Part shown: positions 52,513 to 61,281 of the stretch, piece by piece
Numbering within the stretch: position 1 is the first letter of the stretch
How the letters are laid out: the number at the start of each line of letters is the position of its first letter
Assembly (NCBI RefSeq): GCF_014250515.1
Contig: NZ_CP060202.1
Location: 3,221,001-3,285,000 of the forward strand
Length of the DNA stretch: 64,000 nucleotides
Direction: 5' to 3'
Source of the DNA: Hymenobacter sediminicola
GTDB taxonomy: Bacteria; Bacteroidota; Bacteroidia; Cytophagales; Hymenobacteraceae
The notes under the pieces: model-generated
What the model was told of the DNA's origin: nothing
Databases searched by the model: none
What the model saw: the letters and a program-made list of their open reading frames with translations, nothing else
Position numbers and translations under genes: made by a program

Positions 52513-53592
52513 GTGGACACGCCGCACACCCGCAAAATCATTCACCTCGACATGGATGCTTTCTATGCCTCGGTGGAGCAGCGCGACAACCCGGCGCTGC
52601 GCGGGCGGCCCGTAGCGGTTGGTGGCTCGCGGCAGCGGGGCGTGGTGGCGGCGGCTTCCTACGAGGCACGAGCCTTCGGGGTACGCTCGGCTATGCCCTC
52701 CGTCACGGCGCTGCGCAAGTGCCCGGAGCTGGTGTTCGTGAAGCCGCGGTTTGAAGTGTACAAGGAAGTGTCGCGGCAGATTCGGGCTATTTTCGCCGAG
52801 TACACGCCCCTCATCGAGCCACTTTCTCTGGATGAAGCCTACCTCGACGTGACGGAGAACCTGAAGGGCCTACCGCTGGCCACGCAGGTAGCGCGCGAAA
52901 TCAGGGCTGAAATTCTGGAGAAAACCCAGCTCACGGCCTCGGCGGGCATCAGCTACAACAAGTTTCTGGCGAAGCTGGCCTCCGACTACCGCAAGCCCAA
53001 CGGGCAGTTCGTCATCAGGCCCGAACAGGGCCTGGCCTTCGTGGAGCAGCTGCGCATGGGCGAGTTTCACGGCATCGGGCCGGCCACGGCGGCGCGCCTG
53101 AACCAGCTGGGCATATTCACGGGGCTGGAGCTGCGGCAGCAAACCGAAACGTTTCTGCGCCAGCATTTCGGCAAGGCCGGCTCCTACTACTACCACATTG
53201 CCCGCGCCATCGACGACCGGCCCGTGGTGCCGGACCGGGTGCGCAAATCGGTAGGCTCAGAAACCACCTTTGCGGAAGACCTGACGGAAGAAGCGCAACT
53301 GCTGGCCGGTCTGCAGCCCTGCCTAGACTCGGTGTGGGCGTATTGCGGGCGGGCGGGGCTGCTGGGGCGCACGCTCACGCTCAAAATCAAGTACGCCGAC
53401 TTCCAGCAGATTACCCGCAGCCGCACCATGTTGGCACCGCTGGCTAGCCTGGCCGCTTTGGAGCAACTCAGCCGGGAACTGGTGGCTGGCTGCCTACCCT
53501 TACCCAAGGGCGTGCGGCTGGTAGGCGCCTCACTCTCCAACCTCGAAACCACAGAGGATTCGGTGGGCAAGCAGCTGACACTAGGCTTCTAG
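52513..53592 (+). CDS. dinB: DNA polymerase IV (DinB, Y-family)
   Basis: A 359-residue translesion polymerase. The catalytic carboxylates are D13/D15 (KIIHLDMDAFYASVEQRD) and D107/E108 (PLSLDEAYLDV). SAGISYNKFLAKLASDYRKPNG and the C-terminal little-finger domain are present. The start is GTG at 52513; the conserved HLDMDAF begins at residue 11, so no later start is possible. It overlaps the convergent sce7726-like gene by 4 bases at CTAG. It copies past damaged bases without proofreading. Confidence 0.93.
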   Translation: MDTPHTRKIIHLDMDAFYASVEQRDNPALRGRPVAVGGSRQRGVVAAASYEARAFGVRSAMPSVTALRKCPELVFVKPRFEVYKEVSRQIRAIFAEYTPLIEPLSLDEAYLDVTENLKGLPLATQVAREIRAEILEKTQLTASAGISYNKFLAKLASDYRKPNGQFVIRPEQGLAFVEQLRMGEFHGIGPATAARLNQLGIFTGLELRQQTETFLRQHFGKAGSYYYHIARAIDDRPVVPDRVRKSVGSETTFAEDLTEEAQLLAGLQPCLDSVWAYCGRAGLLGRTLTLKIKYADFQQITRSRTMLAPLASLAALEQLSRELVAGCLPLPKGVRLVGASLSNLETTEDSVGKQLTLGF

Positions 53593-54278
53593 CCGGCCGG
53601 CGGTGGAGTAGGTGTCTTTCTGACTTTGGCCTTTGTTTTGGCCTTGGTGGCTGGCTTTTGGGGTTTCTTGCGGGCCGTACGCCGGGCTTTGCGACGCTGC
53701 CGGAGGCCGGATAGCCGCTGGCGCTCTAACTTACGCTCTGCCCGGGCTTGCAGCCGCTCCGGGAGGCGGGCCATCAGCCGCTCGCGCACGTACTGGGCCA
53801 GGCTGGAAAGTGGCACCAGATTCGTGGTACGCAGAAAATGCAGCACCTCAGCACGTCGCAACTCACTCACGCCACGCAGGCCGCGGGCCATCAGAAACTG
53901 CTTCACTTCTTCCAGCAGTAGCAGGCTAGCCAGTGGCGCAGGCTCCACGGTAGCATTGTAGGCCGCAGCCCGGTGCGGGCGCAGCTCCCCTTCCACTACG
54001 GTCAGCACGCCTACCCACTCGGGCAGCAGCGGCAGCAGCTTGGGCAGGTGCTTTTCCGTCACCACAAACGTCACGAAGTCATATACCTCGCCGTAGCAGC
54101 GTAGCTGGTTGGGCACCCGCTGCAGCGTATCGGAGTCGCCTTTTACCTCATAGCCGTGCAGAAAGTGCTCTGTGATGTGCACCACATCGGCACGGGTAGT
54201 ACCGGTGGGTAGCTCATCTATATACACGCCGCCTGGCAGCAGCGGGTAGAGCAGGGCACGAATTTCCGGGTCGTTCAT
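53589..54278 (-). CDS. sce7726-family protein (nuclease-like)
   Basis: A 229-residue protein. Residues ~1-150 match the sce7726 family: TTRADVVHITEHFLHGYEVKGDSDTLQRVPNQLRCYGEVYDFVTFVV has a D...E-x-K pattern typical of PD-(D/E)XK nucleases. The C-terminal ~50 residues are Lys/Arg/Pro-rich (RRKARRTARKKPQKPATK), likely nucleic acid binding. No signal. The stop codon overlaps that of dinB on the other strand. DNA maintenance is a likely but unproven role. Confidence 0.72.
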   Translation of the reverse strand: MNDPEIRALLYPLLPGGVYIDELPTGTTRADVVHITEHFLHGYEVKGDSDTLQRVPNQLRCYGEVYDFVTFVVTEKHLPKLLPLLPEWVGVLTVVEGELRPHRAAAYNATVEPAPLASLLLLEEVKQFLMARGLRGVSELRRAEVLHFLRTTNLVPLSSLAQYVRERLMARLPERLQARAERKLERQRLSGLRQRRKARRTARKKPQKPATKAKTKAKVRKTPTPPPAG

Positions 54279-54383
54279 ATAATGATATTCGGCCGTACTG
54301 CCGGCATCGGCACTACTCTCAGTGCCACTACAGCCTGTTCAGACGAAGTTGCACCGCGCATTCTGATTCGCCAAGAAAAAATA

Positions 54384-54416
54384 AAAGCCTGGCCGCAACT
54401 TGTGCGGCCAGGCTTT
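54384..54416 (-). terminator. Intrinsic terminator of the Thr-rich protein gene
   Basis: AAAGCCTGGCCGCA and TGCGGCCAGGCTTT form a 14-bp perfect stem with a 5-nt loop, with T-rich sequence on the minus strand. Confidence 0.85.
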
Positions 54417-54439
54417 CAGCATAAGGCAAAACGCCGCTA

Positions 54440-54733
54440 CTAGTCAGCGTCAGTCTTGATTTTACGCTTCTTCTTTTTGTCTTTGATTTTACCATCGGCC
54501 GGCAGCGTGGTAGCCGGAGCCACGCTGGTGCTTGACTGAGTTTCTACCGTGGTGGTGGTAGAAGCCGGCTGCGTGGTAGTGGTAGAGTTGATTACACCAG
54601 GCGCAGGCTGCGTCTGGATGGTGGTGCTCTGTTCGGGCTGCGTGGTAGTCGTGGTCGTGGTGTTGGTGGTCTGTGCGTTAGCAGCCGACACACCTGTCAC
54701 GAGCACAGCGGCGAGGACAAGTAGCTTTTTCAT
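54440..54733 (-). CDS. Exported Thr/Gln-rich low-complexity protein
   Basis: A 97-residue protein. Signal peptide ~1-20 (MKKLLVLAAVLVTGVSAANA), then a disordered Thr/Ser/Gln region (TTNTTTTTTTQPEQSTTIQ, STTTTQPASTTTTVE) and a Lys-rich end (KDKKKKRKIKTDAD). No domain. Likely a disordered periplasmic or surface protein. Confidence 0.65.
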   Translation of the reverse strand: MKKLLVLAAVLVTGVSAANAQTTNTTTTTTTQPEQSTTIQTQPAPGVINSTTTTQPASTTTTVETQSSTSVAPATTLPADGKIKDKKKKRKIKTDAD

Positions 54734-55196
54734 GAGCATGGGGTTAGGTGAACTAATCCGAAAGAGCAGGGAGAGTGTCTTTCAGTCAGCCTTCAACGGG
54801 ACTTTGCGCTTTCAGGTTCGATTTGCCCGAATTTTTCACCTTGCTTCAATAGTGTCTACTGAGCCGCTACAGCCAAAACCAGTAGTTCTTTGCTTCCTGA
54901 ATAGATAGCAAATCAGCGCTTATAGACGATGTGGACGCCTCTTTTCGCGTGGCCAAGCGACAAGTAGGCGTATGCCGTACCGCCAGTAGTTACTCTACGC
55001 TAGCTAGCCTACTGTCCACATTGCTTTCTGACCGTCTACTGAGCTACTGCTCCCACTTCAATGTTTAATAAATGAAGAATTCCTAATACTTTGAATCACA
55101 AAGTTCTTTGGTATATTTGCATTAATAGTCTCTATTTCACCAGAACTCCCTTCGCTGGTTCTTAGGCTAAACAGTCTGTTTCTTTAAGCCTCTACC
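54734..55196. other. Intergenic region upstream of the MpaB-like gene
   Basis: About 460 bases with no credible gene. The last ~120 bases are AT-rich and carry the likely promoter of the MpaB-like gene. A short repeated GTCTACTGAGC occurs at ~54855 and ~55032. I see no other structure. Confidence 0.6.
55090..55119 (+). promoter_or_regulatory. Bacteroidota-type promoter (TTTG, 18 nt, TATATTTG)
   Basis: TTTG at 55090-55093 and TATATTTG at 55112-55119 with 18 nt between, near the usual 19-21. It lies 77 bases before the ATG at 55197. Confidence 0.55.
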
Positions 55197-55994
55197 ATGT
55201 CACAATACTCGCAGTTTTTTGTGGCACCTGATTCTGTGGTGCGCACCATTTGGGGCAAAGCCGATACGGTCTTGTTCATTTTTGCGGGTGCCGCCGCCGA
55301 GTTTGCGCTGAACAAGGCCGTTGACTGGCTCTACTTCACGGGCCGCCTACCCGCCGATCCGCTGGCCCGCCTGTTCTCCACCGTGGAATACGCCCGCCAG
55401 ATTGTATTTGCCGAACGGGCCGATGCGGAGCGAGCCATTGACACTATCACGGCTATTCATGCGGCCGTGGAAGCCAAACGCGGCATGGTCATTCCGGCCT
55501 GGGCCTACCGCGACGTGCTATTCATGCTCATCGACTACTCAATCCGTGCCTTCGAAGCGCTGGAGAGGCCATTGAACCCAGCAGAAAAACAGGAAGTTTT
55601 TGAGGTCTTTACCCGTGTAGGCCAACGCATGGGTATTCCTGAATTACCGGCTTCCCACGCGGCGTGGCTTCAGGCGCGGCGGCACCACTTGGCAGAACAC
55701 CTGGAGCACAGCGCTTTCACCGCTGACCTGTACCAGCAATACGCACGGCACCTGGGTCCGGTACGCTACCGCCTCCTGTTGCAGGCCCAACGAGTTGTAG
55801 CGCCGACACAGGTGAGCCAGCTGTTGCGCCTTGGCCGCATTCCCTGGCTGCTACCTGTTCTGAGCGTGTACCGCTACGCGCAGCACTTGTCCTTGAGCCA
55901 GTGGGCACGAGCCAGCCTACTCCCCAACGAGTACCGAGAGAAGATCCTGCGGCTGGATATTGCCCCCTCCACCCTGCTTTCCGCTGCCACATGA
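55197..55994 (+). CDS. MpaB-like oxygenase family protein (DUF2236)
   Basis: A 265-residue protein. SVVRTIWGKADTVLFIFAGAAAEFALNKAVDWLYFTGRLPADPLARLFSTVEYARQIVFA resembles the DUF2236 family (ER-bound oxygenase MpaB / latex-clearing protein Lcp fold). Lcp members use heme to cleave polymers; the conserved ligands are not clear here. Function unknown. No signal peptide, though ~20 residues near 25-45 are hydrophobic. Confidence 0.72.
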   Translation: MSQYSQFFVAPDSVVRTIWGKADTVLFIFAGAAAEFALNKAVDWLYFTGRLPADPLARLFSTVEYARQIVFAERADAERAIDTITAIHAAVEAKRGMVIPAWAYRDVLFMLIDYSIRAFEALERPLNPAEKQEVFEVFTRVGQRMGIPELPASHAAWLQARRHHLAEHLEHSAFTADLYQQYARHLGPVRYRLLLQAQRVVAPTQVSQLLRLGRIPWLLPVLSVYRYAQHLSLSQWARASLLPNEYREKILRLDIAPSTLLSAAT

Positions 55995-55998
55995 ACAC

Positions 55999-56031
55999 AC
56001 AAACGGCCACTCTCCGGGAGTGGCCGTTTGT
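55999..56031. terminator. Bidirectional terminator between MpaB-like and argF'
   Basis: ACAAACGGCCACTC and GAGTGGCCGTTTGT form a 14-bp perfect stem with a 5-nt loop between convergent genes. Confidence 0.8.
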
Positions 56032-56051
56032 TTACCGTATCATTTTTCTGA

Positions 56052-56996
56052 CTATTTCAGCATTTCATGCAGCACGGTTTGCATAGAAATAGTGCGGTTG
56101 CCGGCTTCCTGGATGATGAGCGAGCCGGGCGCGTCGAGCACAGCGTCGGATACTTCCACGTTGCGGCGCACGGGCAAGCAGTGCAGGAACTTAGCACCGT
56201 CGGTCAGGGCCATGTGTTCGGGGGTGAGCATCCAGGCGGGGTCGTTGCCCAGCACTTGGCCGTAGTCGAGGTAGCTGCTCCAGTTTTTAGCTTGCACGTA
56301 GTCGGCTCCTTCCAGCGCCTTTTTCTGGTCGTATTCGATGCGGGCACCTTTGGTGAACTTCGGGTCCAGCTCGTAGCCTTCGGGGTGGGTGATGACGAAA
56401 TCCACCCAGTCGATTTCCGAGAACCAGTCGCAGAAGGAATTGGGCACGCACTGGGGCAGGGCGCGCACGTGCGGGGCCCAAGTGAGCACCACTTTCACGC
56501 GCTCCTTCTGCTTGGTTTCAGCTACCGTAATCAGGTCGGCGAAGCTTTGCAGCGGGTGCAACGTGGCGCTTTCCAGGCTGATGACGGGCACAGTAGCATA
56601 TTGCCGAATCTTGTTGAATACGACTTCGCTGTAGTCCTCGGCTTTGTCCTTGAGCGTGGGGAAGGTGCGCACGCCCAGCACGTCGCAGTACTGGCTCATC
56701 ACCGCAATGGCGTCCTTGATGTGCTCTTGCGTACCGCCGTTCATCACCGCGCCATCAGCCATTTCTAGCGTCCAGGAGTCAGCGCCAGCGTTGAGCACCC
56801 AGGCTTGCGCGCCCAAGTTGTAGGCCGCCTTCACCGAGCTCAGCCGAGTGCGTAGGCTGGGATTGAAGAAAATCAGCCCAACGGTTTTGTTGCGCCCGAT
56901 GTGCTGGTAGCCAAACGGATTCGCCTTGATTTCCAGCGCTTGTTGCAACAGCGCTTTATAGTCGCCCGCGTCGGCGAAAGAGGTGAAGTTTTTCAT
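56052..56996 (-). CDS. argF': N-acyl-L-ornithine carbamoyltransferase (Bacteroidota ArgF' type)
   Basis: A 314-residue carbamoyltransferase. FFNPSLRTRLS at 43-53 binds carbamoyl phosphate; TLHPLQSFADLITV, TWAPHVRALPQCVPNSFC and FLHCLPVRRN are conserved active-site stretches. It carbamoylates an acylated ornithine: acetyl in Xanthomonas-type, succinyl in Bacteroides fragilis. The switch residue (Glu92 in Xanthomonas, Pro90 in B. fragilis, from memory) is Gln90 here (GGTQEH). It lies downstream of carB, separated by a REP-type hairpin terminator. It is part of the arginine cluster. Confidence 0.9.
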   Translation of the reverse strand: MKNFTSFADAGDYKALLQQALEIKANPFGYQHIGRNKTVGLIFFNPSLRTRLSSVKAAYNLGAQAWVLNAGADSWTLEMADGAVMNGGTQEHIKDAIAVMSQYCDVLGVRTFPTLKDKAEDYSEVVFNKIRQYATVPVISLESATLHPLQSFADLITVAETKQKERVKVVLTWAPHVRALPQCVPNSFCDWFSEIDWVDFVITHPEGYELDPKFTKGARIEYDQKKALEGADYVQAKNWSSYLDYGQVLGNDPAWMLTPEHMALTDGAKFLHCLPVRRNVEVSDAVLDAPGSLIIQEAGNRTISMQTVLHEMLK

Positions 56997-57021
56997 GTGG
57001 GGTAGTGAGTAGGCTAGACAT

Positions 57022-57080
57022 AAAAGAAAATGAGAACGTCATGCTCCGGCAAGCCCAGCATGACGTTCTCATTTTCTTTT
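57022..57080 (-). terminator. 24-bp perfect hairpin terminator of carB
   Basis: A 24-bp perfect stem at 57022-57045 and 57057-57080 with an 11-nt loop and T-rich ends. It lies 13 bases after the carB stop. Its core is a REP-like element. Confidence 0.82.
57037..57065. repeat. REP-like element forming the core of the carB terminator
   Basis: CGTCATGCT...AGCATGACG, the end sequence of the repeat at 30681-30762. Confidence 0.65.
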
Positions 57081-57093
57081 TGACCGTCGCTGA

Positions 57094-60000
57094 TTACATG
57101 GCCTTATACTCGTTCCAACTCTTGATTTTCAGATCCTTCATCTCCAGCGTGCAGAAGGCTTGGATGAATGCTTTGGCCAAGCGGGCATTGGTCAGCAAGC
57201 CAACTCCGAAGTCCACGGCAGTACGGCGGATCTTGTAGTCGTTGTCCAGCTCGCCCTTCGAGAGGTTCTTGGGGATGTTGATTACCAGGTCGATTTTCTT
57301 CTCCTTGAGGTAGGTCAGCACGTTGGGCTCCTGGTGGTCGTCGGGCCAGAAGACGAGGGAGCTGGGCACGTTGTGTTCGGCAAAGAAGCGGTGCGTACCC
57401 TGCGTGGCGTAGATGCTGTAGCCACTTTGCACCAGCAGCCGCGCTGATTCCAGCAGCGCAATCTTGGAGATGATGGGACCGCTGGAAATCAGCACCGATT
57501 TCTGCGGAATTTTATAGCCCACGCTCAGCATCGATTTCAGCAGGGCTTCCTCGGCCGTGTCGCCCAGGCAGCCTACCTCGCCGGTGCTCACCATGTCCAC
57601 ACGCAGTACGGGGTCGGCGCCGGGCAGACGGGTAAACGAGAACTGGGGTGCCTTCACGCCCACGAAGGGCAGGTCGTAGACCAGCTCGCTCGCGTCACGC
57701 TCCACTTTCTTGCCCAGCAGCACCTGGGTGGCTTTCTTGATTAGGTTGTTGCCCGATACTTTCGACACGAACGGGAAGGAGCGTGAGGCGCGGATGTTGC
57801 ACTCAATCACCCGGATTTCGCGGTTTTTCTCCAGGAACTGGATGTTGAACGGCCCGCTGATTTCGTAGCGCTTGGCAATCTTCTCGGCAATGATTTTGAG
57901 TTTGCGCACGGTGCCCACGTACACGCGCTGGGGCGGGTAGTACATGGTGGCGTCGCCGGAATGCACGCCGGCAAACTCCACGTGCTCGGAAATGGCGTAG
58001 CTCACGATTTCGCCCTTGTCGGCCACCGCGTCCAGCTCAATTTCCTTGGCTTCCTGGATAAACTCCGACACCACCACCGGGTACTCGGCGCTTACTTCGG
58101 TAGCCGCTTTCAAGAACGACTCCATCTCAAACGCGTTGGAAACCACGTTCATCGCCGCTCCCGACAGCACGTAGCTCGGACGAATCAGCACGGGGTAGCC
58201 GACCTCGCCCACAAACTCGAACATTGCCTCCAGGGAAGTCAGCTCCTTCCACCGGGGCTGCCCAATGCCCAGTTCATCCATGATGCTGCTGAACTTGTGG
58301 CGGTTCTCGGCTTCATCAATGCGGGCTGGGGCAGTACCCAAAATAGGCGCATTGGCATCGGCCAAACGAGTAGCCAAGTTGTTCGGAATCTGGCCGCCGG
58401 TGCTCAGAATGACGCCGTTGGGCTGCTCGAACTCCAGAATATCCATCACCCGCTCGAAGCTCAGCTCCTCGAAGTACAACCGGTCCGAAACGTCGTAGTC
58501 AGTGCTTACGGTTTCAGGGTTGTAGTTGATGATGATGGTTTTGTAGCCCTCTTCGGCGGCCGTTTGCACGGCATTTACGCCGCACCAGTCGAACTCCACG
58601 GAGCTGCCGATGCGGTACACGCCCGAGCCCAGCACCACGATGGACTTGTCGGTTTCCGGCGCGAGGTCGTTTTCGGTGCCGTGATAGGTGCTGTAGAGGT
58701 AGTTGGTTTTGGCCGGAAATTCAGCGGCCAGCGTGTCAATCTGCTTGATGACCGGCAGCACACCCAGGGCCTTGCGTCGGGCCCGTACCAACAGCTCGTC
58801 GGCTTTCACGTCGCCTTCGCCCAGCACCTTCACCGCAATCTGCTGGTCCGAGAAACCGGCTTTTTTCACGTCGCGCAGCAGCTTGGTTTCCAGTGCATCC
58901 AAGCCGTTGCCCCGCTTGGCGGCGAGTTGGTTGCCCAGCTCAAAAATGGTAAGCAGGCGCTGCAAAAACCACAGGTCAATCTTGGTCAGGTCATGCACCT
59001 GCTTGATGGTATAGCCCGCCTCGAAGGCCAGATTGATGGCAAAGATGCGCTCCTCGTTCGGCTCGCTCAGTAGCTTGTCAATCGTGGCATTATCCACCTG
59101 CTCGGGCTTGTTGGCCACGAAGCCGCGCTTGCCAGTATCCAGCATGCGCAGGCCCTTCTGAATGGCTTCCTCGAAGGATTTGCCGATGGCCATTACTTCG
59201 CCCACGCTCTTCATGGCCGAGCCAATCTGCCGGTTCACGCCCTCAAACTTGCCCAAATCCCAGCGGGGCAGCTTCACCACGACGTAGTCCAGGGCCGGCT
59301 CGAAGAAGGCCGAAGTCGTCTGCGTCACACTATTCTTCAGCTCCGACAAAGAGTAGCCCAAGCTCAGCTTAGCCGCCACAAACGCCAGCGGGTAGCCCGT
59401 AGCCTTGGAAGCCAGCGCCGAGGAGCGCGACAACCGGGCATTCACCTCAATCACGCGGTAATCTTCCGAAACGGGGTCGAGAGCGTACTGAATGTTGCAC
59501 TCGCCCACAATGCCGAGGTGGCGGATGGTTTTGATGCCGATGCTGCGCAGCTTGTGGTACTCCCGGTTGCTCAAGGTCTGCGACGGGGCCACCACGATGC
59601 TCTCCCCGGTGTGAATCCCGATGGGGTCGAAGTTCTCCATGTTGCAGACGGTGATGCAGTTGTCGTAGGCATCCCGCACCACTTCGTACTCCACTTCCTT
59701 CCAACCTTTCAACGACTCTTCCACCAGAATTTGGTCGGAGGTGGTGAAGGATTTTTGGGCCAGGGTGCGTAGCTCGTCCATGTTGTTGGCGAAACCGCTA
59801 CCGAGGCCACCCAGCGCAAACGCCGCCCGCACGATGATGGGGAAGCCGATTTTCTCGGCCGCGGCCAGCGCGTCGTCCATGTTGGTCACGGCCACGCTGC
59901 GGGCCGAGAGTACGCCAATCTGGTCGAGCTTCTCCTTGAAAATATCCCGGTCCTCGGTGTCGATGATGGCTTGCACGGGCGTACCCAGCACCTGCACGTT

Positions 60001-60324
60001 GTACTTCTCAAACACTCCGGCGCGGTACAGCGCCACGGCGCAGTTCAGGGCCGTTTGGCCCCCAAACGCCACCAAAATGCCATCGGGCTGCTCCTTCTTG
60101 ATGACTTCCTCCACAAAGTAGGGCGTCACGGGCAGGAAGTACACGTCGTCGGCAATGTCGTCCGACGTCTGCACGGTGGCAATGTTGGGGTTGATGAGGA
60201 TGGTGCGGATGCCTTCCTCTTTCAGGGCCTTGAGAGCCTGGGAGCCGGAGTAATCGAACTCACCGGCCTCGCCAATTTTTAGCGCGCCGGAACCGAGGAT
60301 GAGAACTTTCTGTGGTTTTTTCAT
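57094..60324 (-). CDS. carB: Carbamoyl-phosphate synthase large subunit
   Basis: A 1076-residue enzyme. Two ATP-grasp halves (~1-540 and ~550-930), each with a Gly-rich start (KKPQKVLILGSGALKIGEAGEFDYSG; KSIVVLGSGVYRIGSSVEFDWCGV), then the C-terminal MGS regulatory domain (~940-1076). It uses two ATP, bicarbonate and ammonia from CarA to make carbamoyl phosphate for arginine and pyrimidines. Full length. The small subunit gene is upstream but split off by two unknown genes. Confidence 0.95.
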   Translation of the reverse strand: MKKPQKVLILGSGALKIGEAGEFDYSGSQALKALKEEGIRTILINPNIATVQTSDDIADDVYFLPVTPYFVEEVIKKEQPDGILVAFGGQTALNCAVALYRAGVFEKYNVQVLGTPVQAIIDTEDRDIFKEKLDQIGVLSARSVAVTNMDDALAAAEKIGFPIIVRAAFALGGLGSGFANNMDELRTLAQKSFTTSDQILVEESLKGWKEVEYEVVRDAYDNCITVCNMENFDPIGIHTGESIVVAPSQTLSNREYHKLRSIGIKTIRHLGIVGECNIQYALDPVSEDYRVIEVNARLSRSSALASKATGYPLAFVAAKLSLGYSLSELKNSVTQTTSAFFEPALDYVVVKLPRWDLGKFEGVNRQIGSAMKSVGEVMAIGKSFEEAIQKGLRMLDTGKRGFVANKPEQVDNATIDKLLSEPNEERIFAINLAFEAGYTIKQVHDLTKIDLWFLQRLLTIFELGNQLAAKRGNGLDALETKLLRDVKKAGFSDQQIAVKVLGEGDVKADELLVRARRKALGVLPVIKQIDTLAAEFPAKTNYLYSTYHGTENDLAPETDKSIVVLGSGVYRIGSSVEFDWCGVNAVQTAAEEGYKTIIINYNPETVSTDYDVSDRLYFEELSFERVMDILEFEQPNGVILSTGGQIPNNLATRLADANAPILGTAPARIDEAENRHKFSSIMDELGIGQPRWKELTSLEAMFEFVGEVGYPVLIRPSYVLSGAAMNVVSNAFEMESFLKAATEVSAEYPVVVSEFIQEAKEIELDAVADKGEIVSYAISEHVEFAGVHSGDATMYYPPQRVYVGTVRKLKIIAEKIAKRYEISGPFNIQFLEKNREIRVIECNIRASRSFPFVSKVSGNNLIKKATQVLLGKKVERDASELVYDLPFVGVKAPQFSFTRLPGADPVLRVDMVSTGEVGCLGDTAEEALLKSMLSVGYKIPQKSVLISSGPIISKIALLESARLLVQSGYSIYATQGTHRFFAEHNVPSSLVFWPDDHQEPNVLTYLKEKKIDLVINIPKNLSKGELDNDYKIRRTAVDFGVGLLTNARLAKAFIQAFCTLEMKDLKIKSWNEYKAM

Positions 60325-60419
60325 TCTAAGGGTTGAGGTAACAGGCCGCTGGTGCGGTCATGTTAAAAGGCAGTCGTGCTAAGTCGGCCACAGCCGGTTG
60401 TTGTAGGTGAGAGAAGTTT

Positions 60420-60788
60420 TTATTCGGTAAAGACAGTGTCACTTTTCACTATTTGCCACTCACCCGACGGGCGCCTGGCCATCCAAAGCCTGACGGTGGC
60501 ATCGGCCCGCTCACCATCCAAGAAAAATCGGAAGGAGAGCGAATCTTTTGTGGCGCCGAGCTTCTCCACCTTAAAGTTTTTGGAGGTTATGTGTCCTGTC
60601 CTACCTATAATCCGAGGTGAAACCCGAGCCGAACTCATGGCCTTGTTAATCAAATTGGCTGGCTCACCCAGTACGGCTTTCAAAATCGTCTTCTGGCCCA
60701 TGTTCCTGACGAAGTAGAACCCCGCGAAAGCCAAAGCACCCAACAGCACATATCCCCAGTTCGGAAAGCCTCTACGTTTTTCTTGCAT
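60420..60788 (-). CDS. Small single-pass membrane protein (Coa1/Tim21-like, weak)
   Basis: A 122-residue protein with one membrane helix (~10-27, NWGYVLLGALAFAGFYFV), then LGEPANLINKAMSSARVSPRIIGRTGHI and DGERADATVRLWMARRPSGEWQIV. The pattern is somewhat like the Coa1 cytochrome oxidase assembly family, but I am not sure. It lies between carA and carB on the same strand. Confidence 0.6.
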   Translation of the reverse strand: MQEKRRGFPNWGYVLLGALAFAGFYFVRNMGQKTILKAVLGEPANLINKAMSSARVSPRIIGRTGHITSKNFKVEKLGATKDSLSFRFFLDGERADATVRLWMARRPSGEWQIVKSDTVFTE

Positions 60789-60823
60789 AAGAGCAGTGCG
60801 TTGGGAAGTGATGAATAACTGAA

Positions 60824-60858
60824 CGTTATGCTGAGTGGAGCCGAAGTATCTCTACCGA
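60824..60858. repeat. REP-like half repeat
   Basis: A diverged single arm (CGTTATGCTGAG...GAAGTATCTCTACCG) of the repeat at 30681, in the same orientation. Confidence 0.6.
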
Positions 60859-60916
60859 TTCGTTGAGCTAGTAGATTTTAGCAACTAAATCAAGCTTACA
60901 GATTGATATCAGGTAT

Positions 60917-61243
60917 CTAGCTCGAAAATATTTTCACGGCACTCATTATCAGAAAAGCAGACTGGATGAGCACAGCCATACTTAAAGAAATATTAAGCCA
61001 CTTCTCCTTGAAACCTATGCCCTTGTATGGAACCAAGGCTATGATAGCCCCGATAGTAAAGCTTATAAATTGAATGCCAAAAAGCAGTGCTCTAATGGTG
61101 GCACCCTGCATTTCAGTGCTGTTACCTGCAACTACTCTACCTTCCAACGTACGGCCGTCACCAACTGCAAAATTGCTCATCAACAGATTTAGTACGGCTA
61201 GAATAGCTAATGCAATAAGTTGTTTTTTATTCGTACTACTCAT
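60917..61243 (-). CDS. Small three-helix membrane protein, unknown
   Basis: A 108-residue protein with three membrane helices (~8-25, ~52-70, ~83-103), LIALAILAVLNLLMSNFA, ATIRALLFGIQFISFTIGAIIALV and WLNISLSMAVLIQSAFLIM. No family recognised. It is AT-rich compared with neighbours and flanked by REP-like half repeats, so it may be an insertion between carA and carB. Confidence 0.6.
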   Translation of the reverse strand: MSSTNKKQLIALAILAVLNLLMSNFAVGDGRTLEGRVVAGNSTEMQGATIRALLFGIQFISFTIGAIIALVPYKGIGFKEKWLNISLSMAVLIQSAFLIMSAVKIFSS

Positions 61244-61281
61244 GTTTACAAACCAATAGATTCTGTGCTAAGACAACCCAA

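Noticed and set aside
57961..59073. A 370-codon plus-strand frame inside carB
   Set aside because: It runs antisense through well-conserved carB sequence and has no domain; long antisense frames are common in GC-rich genes.
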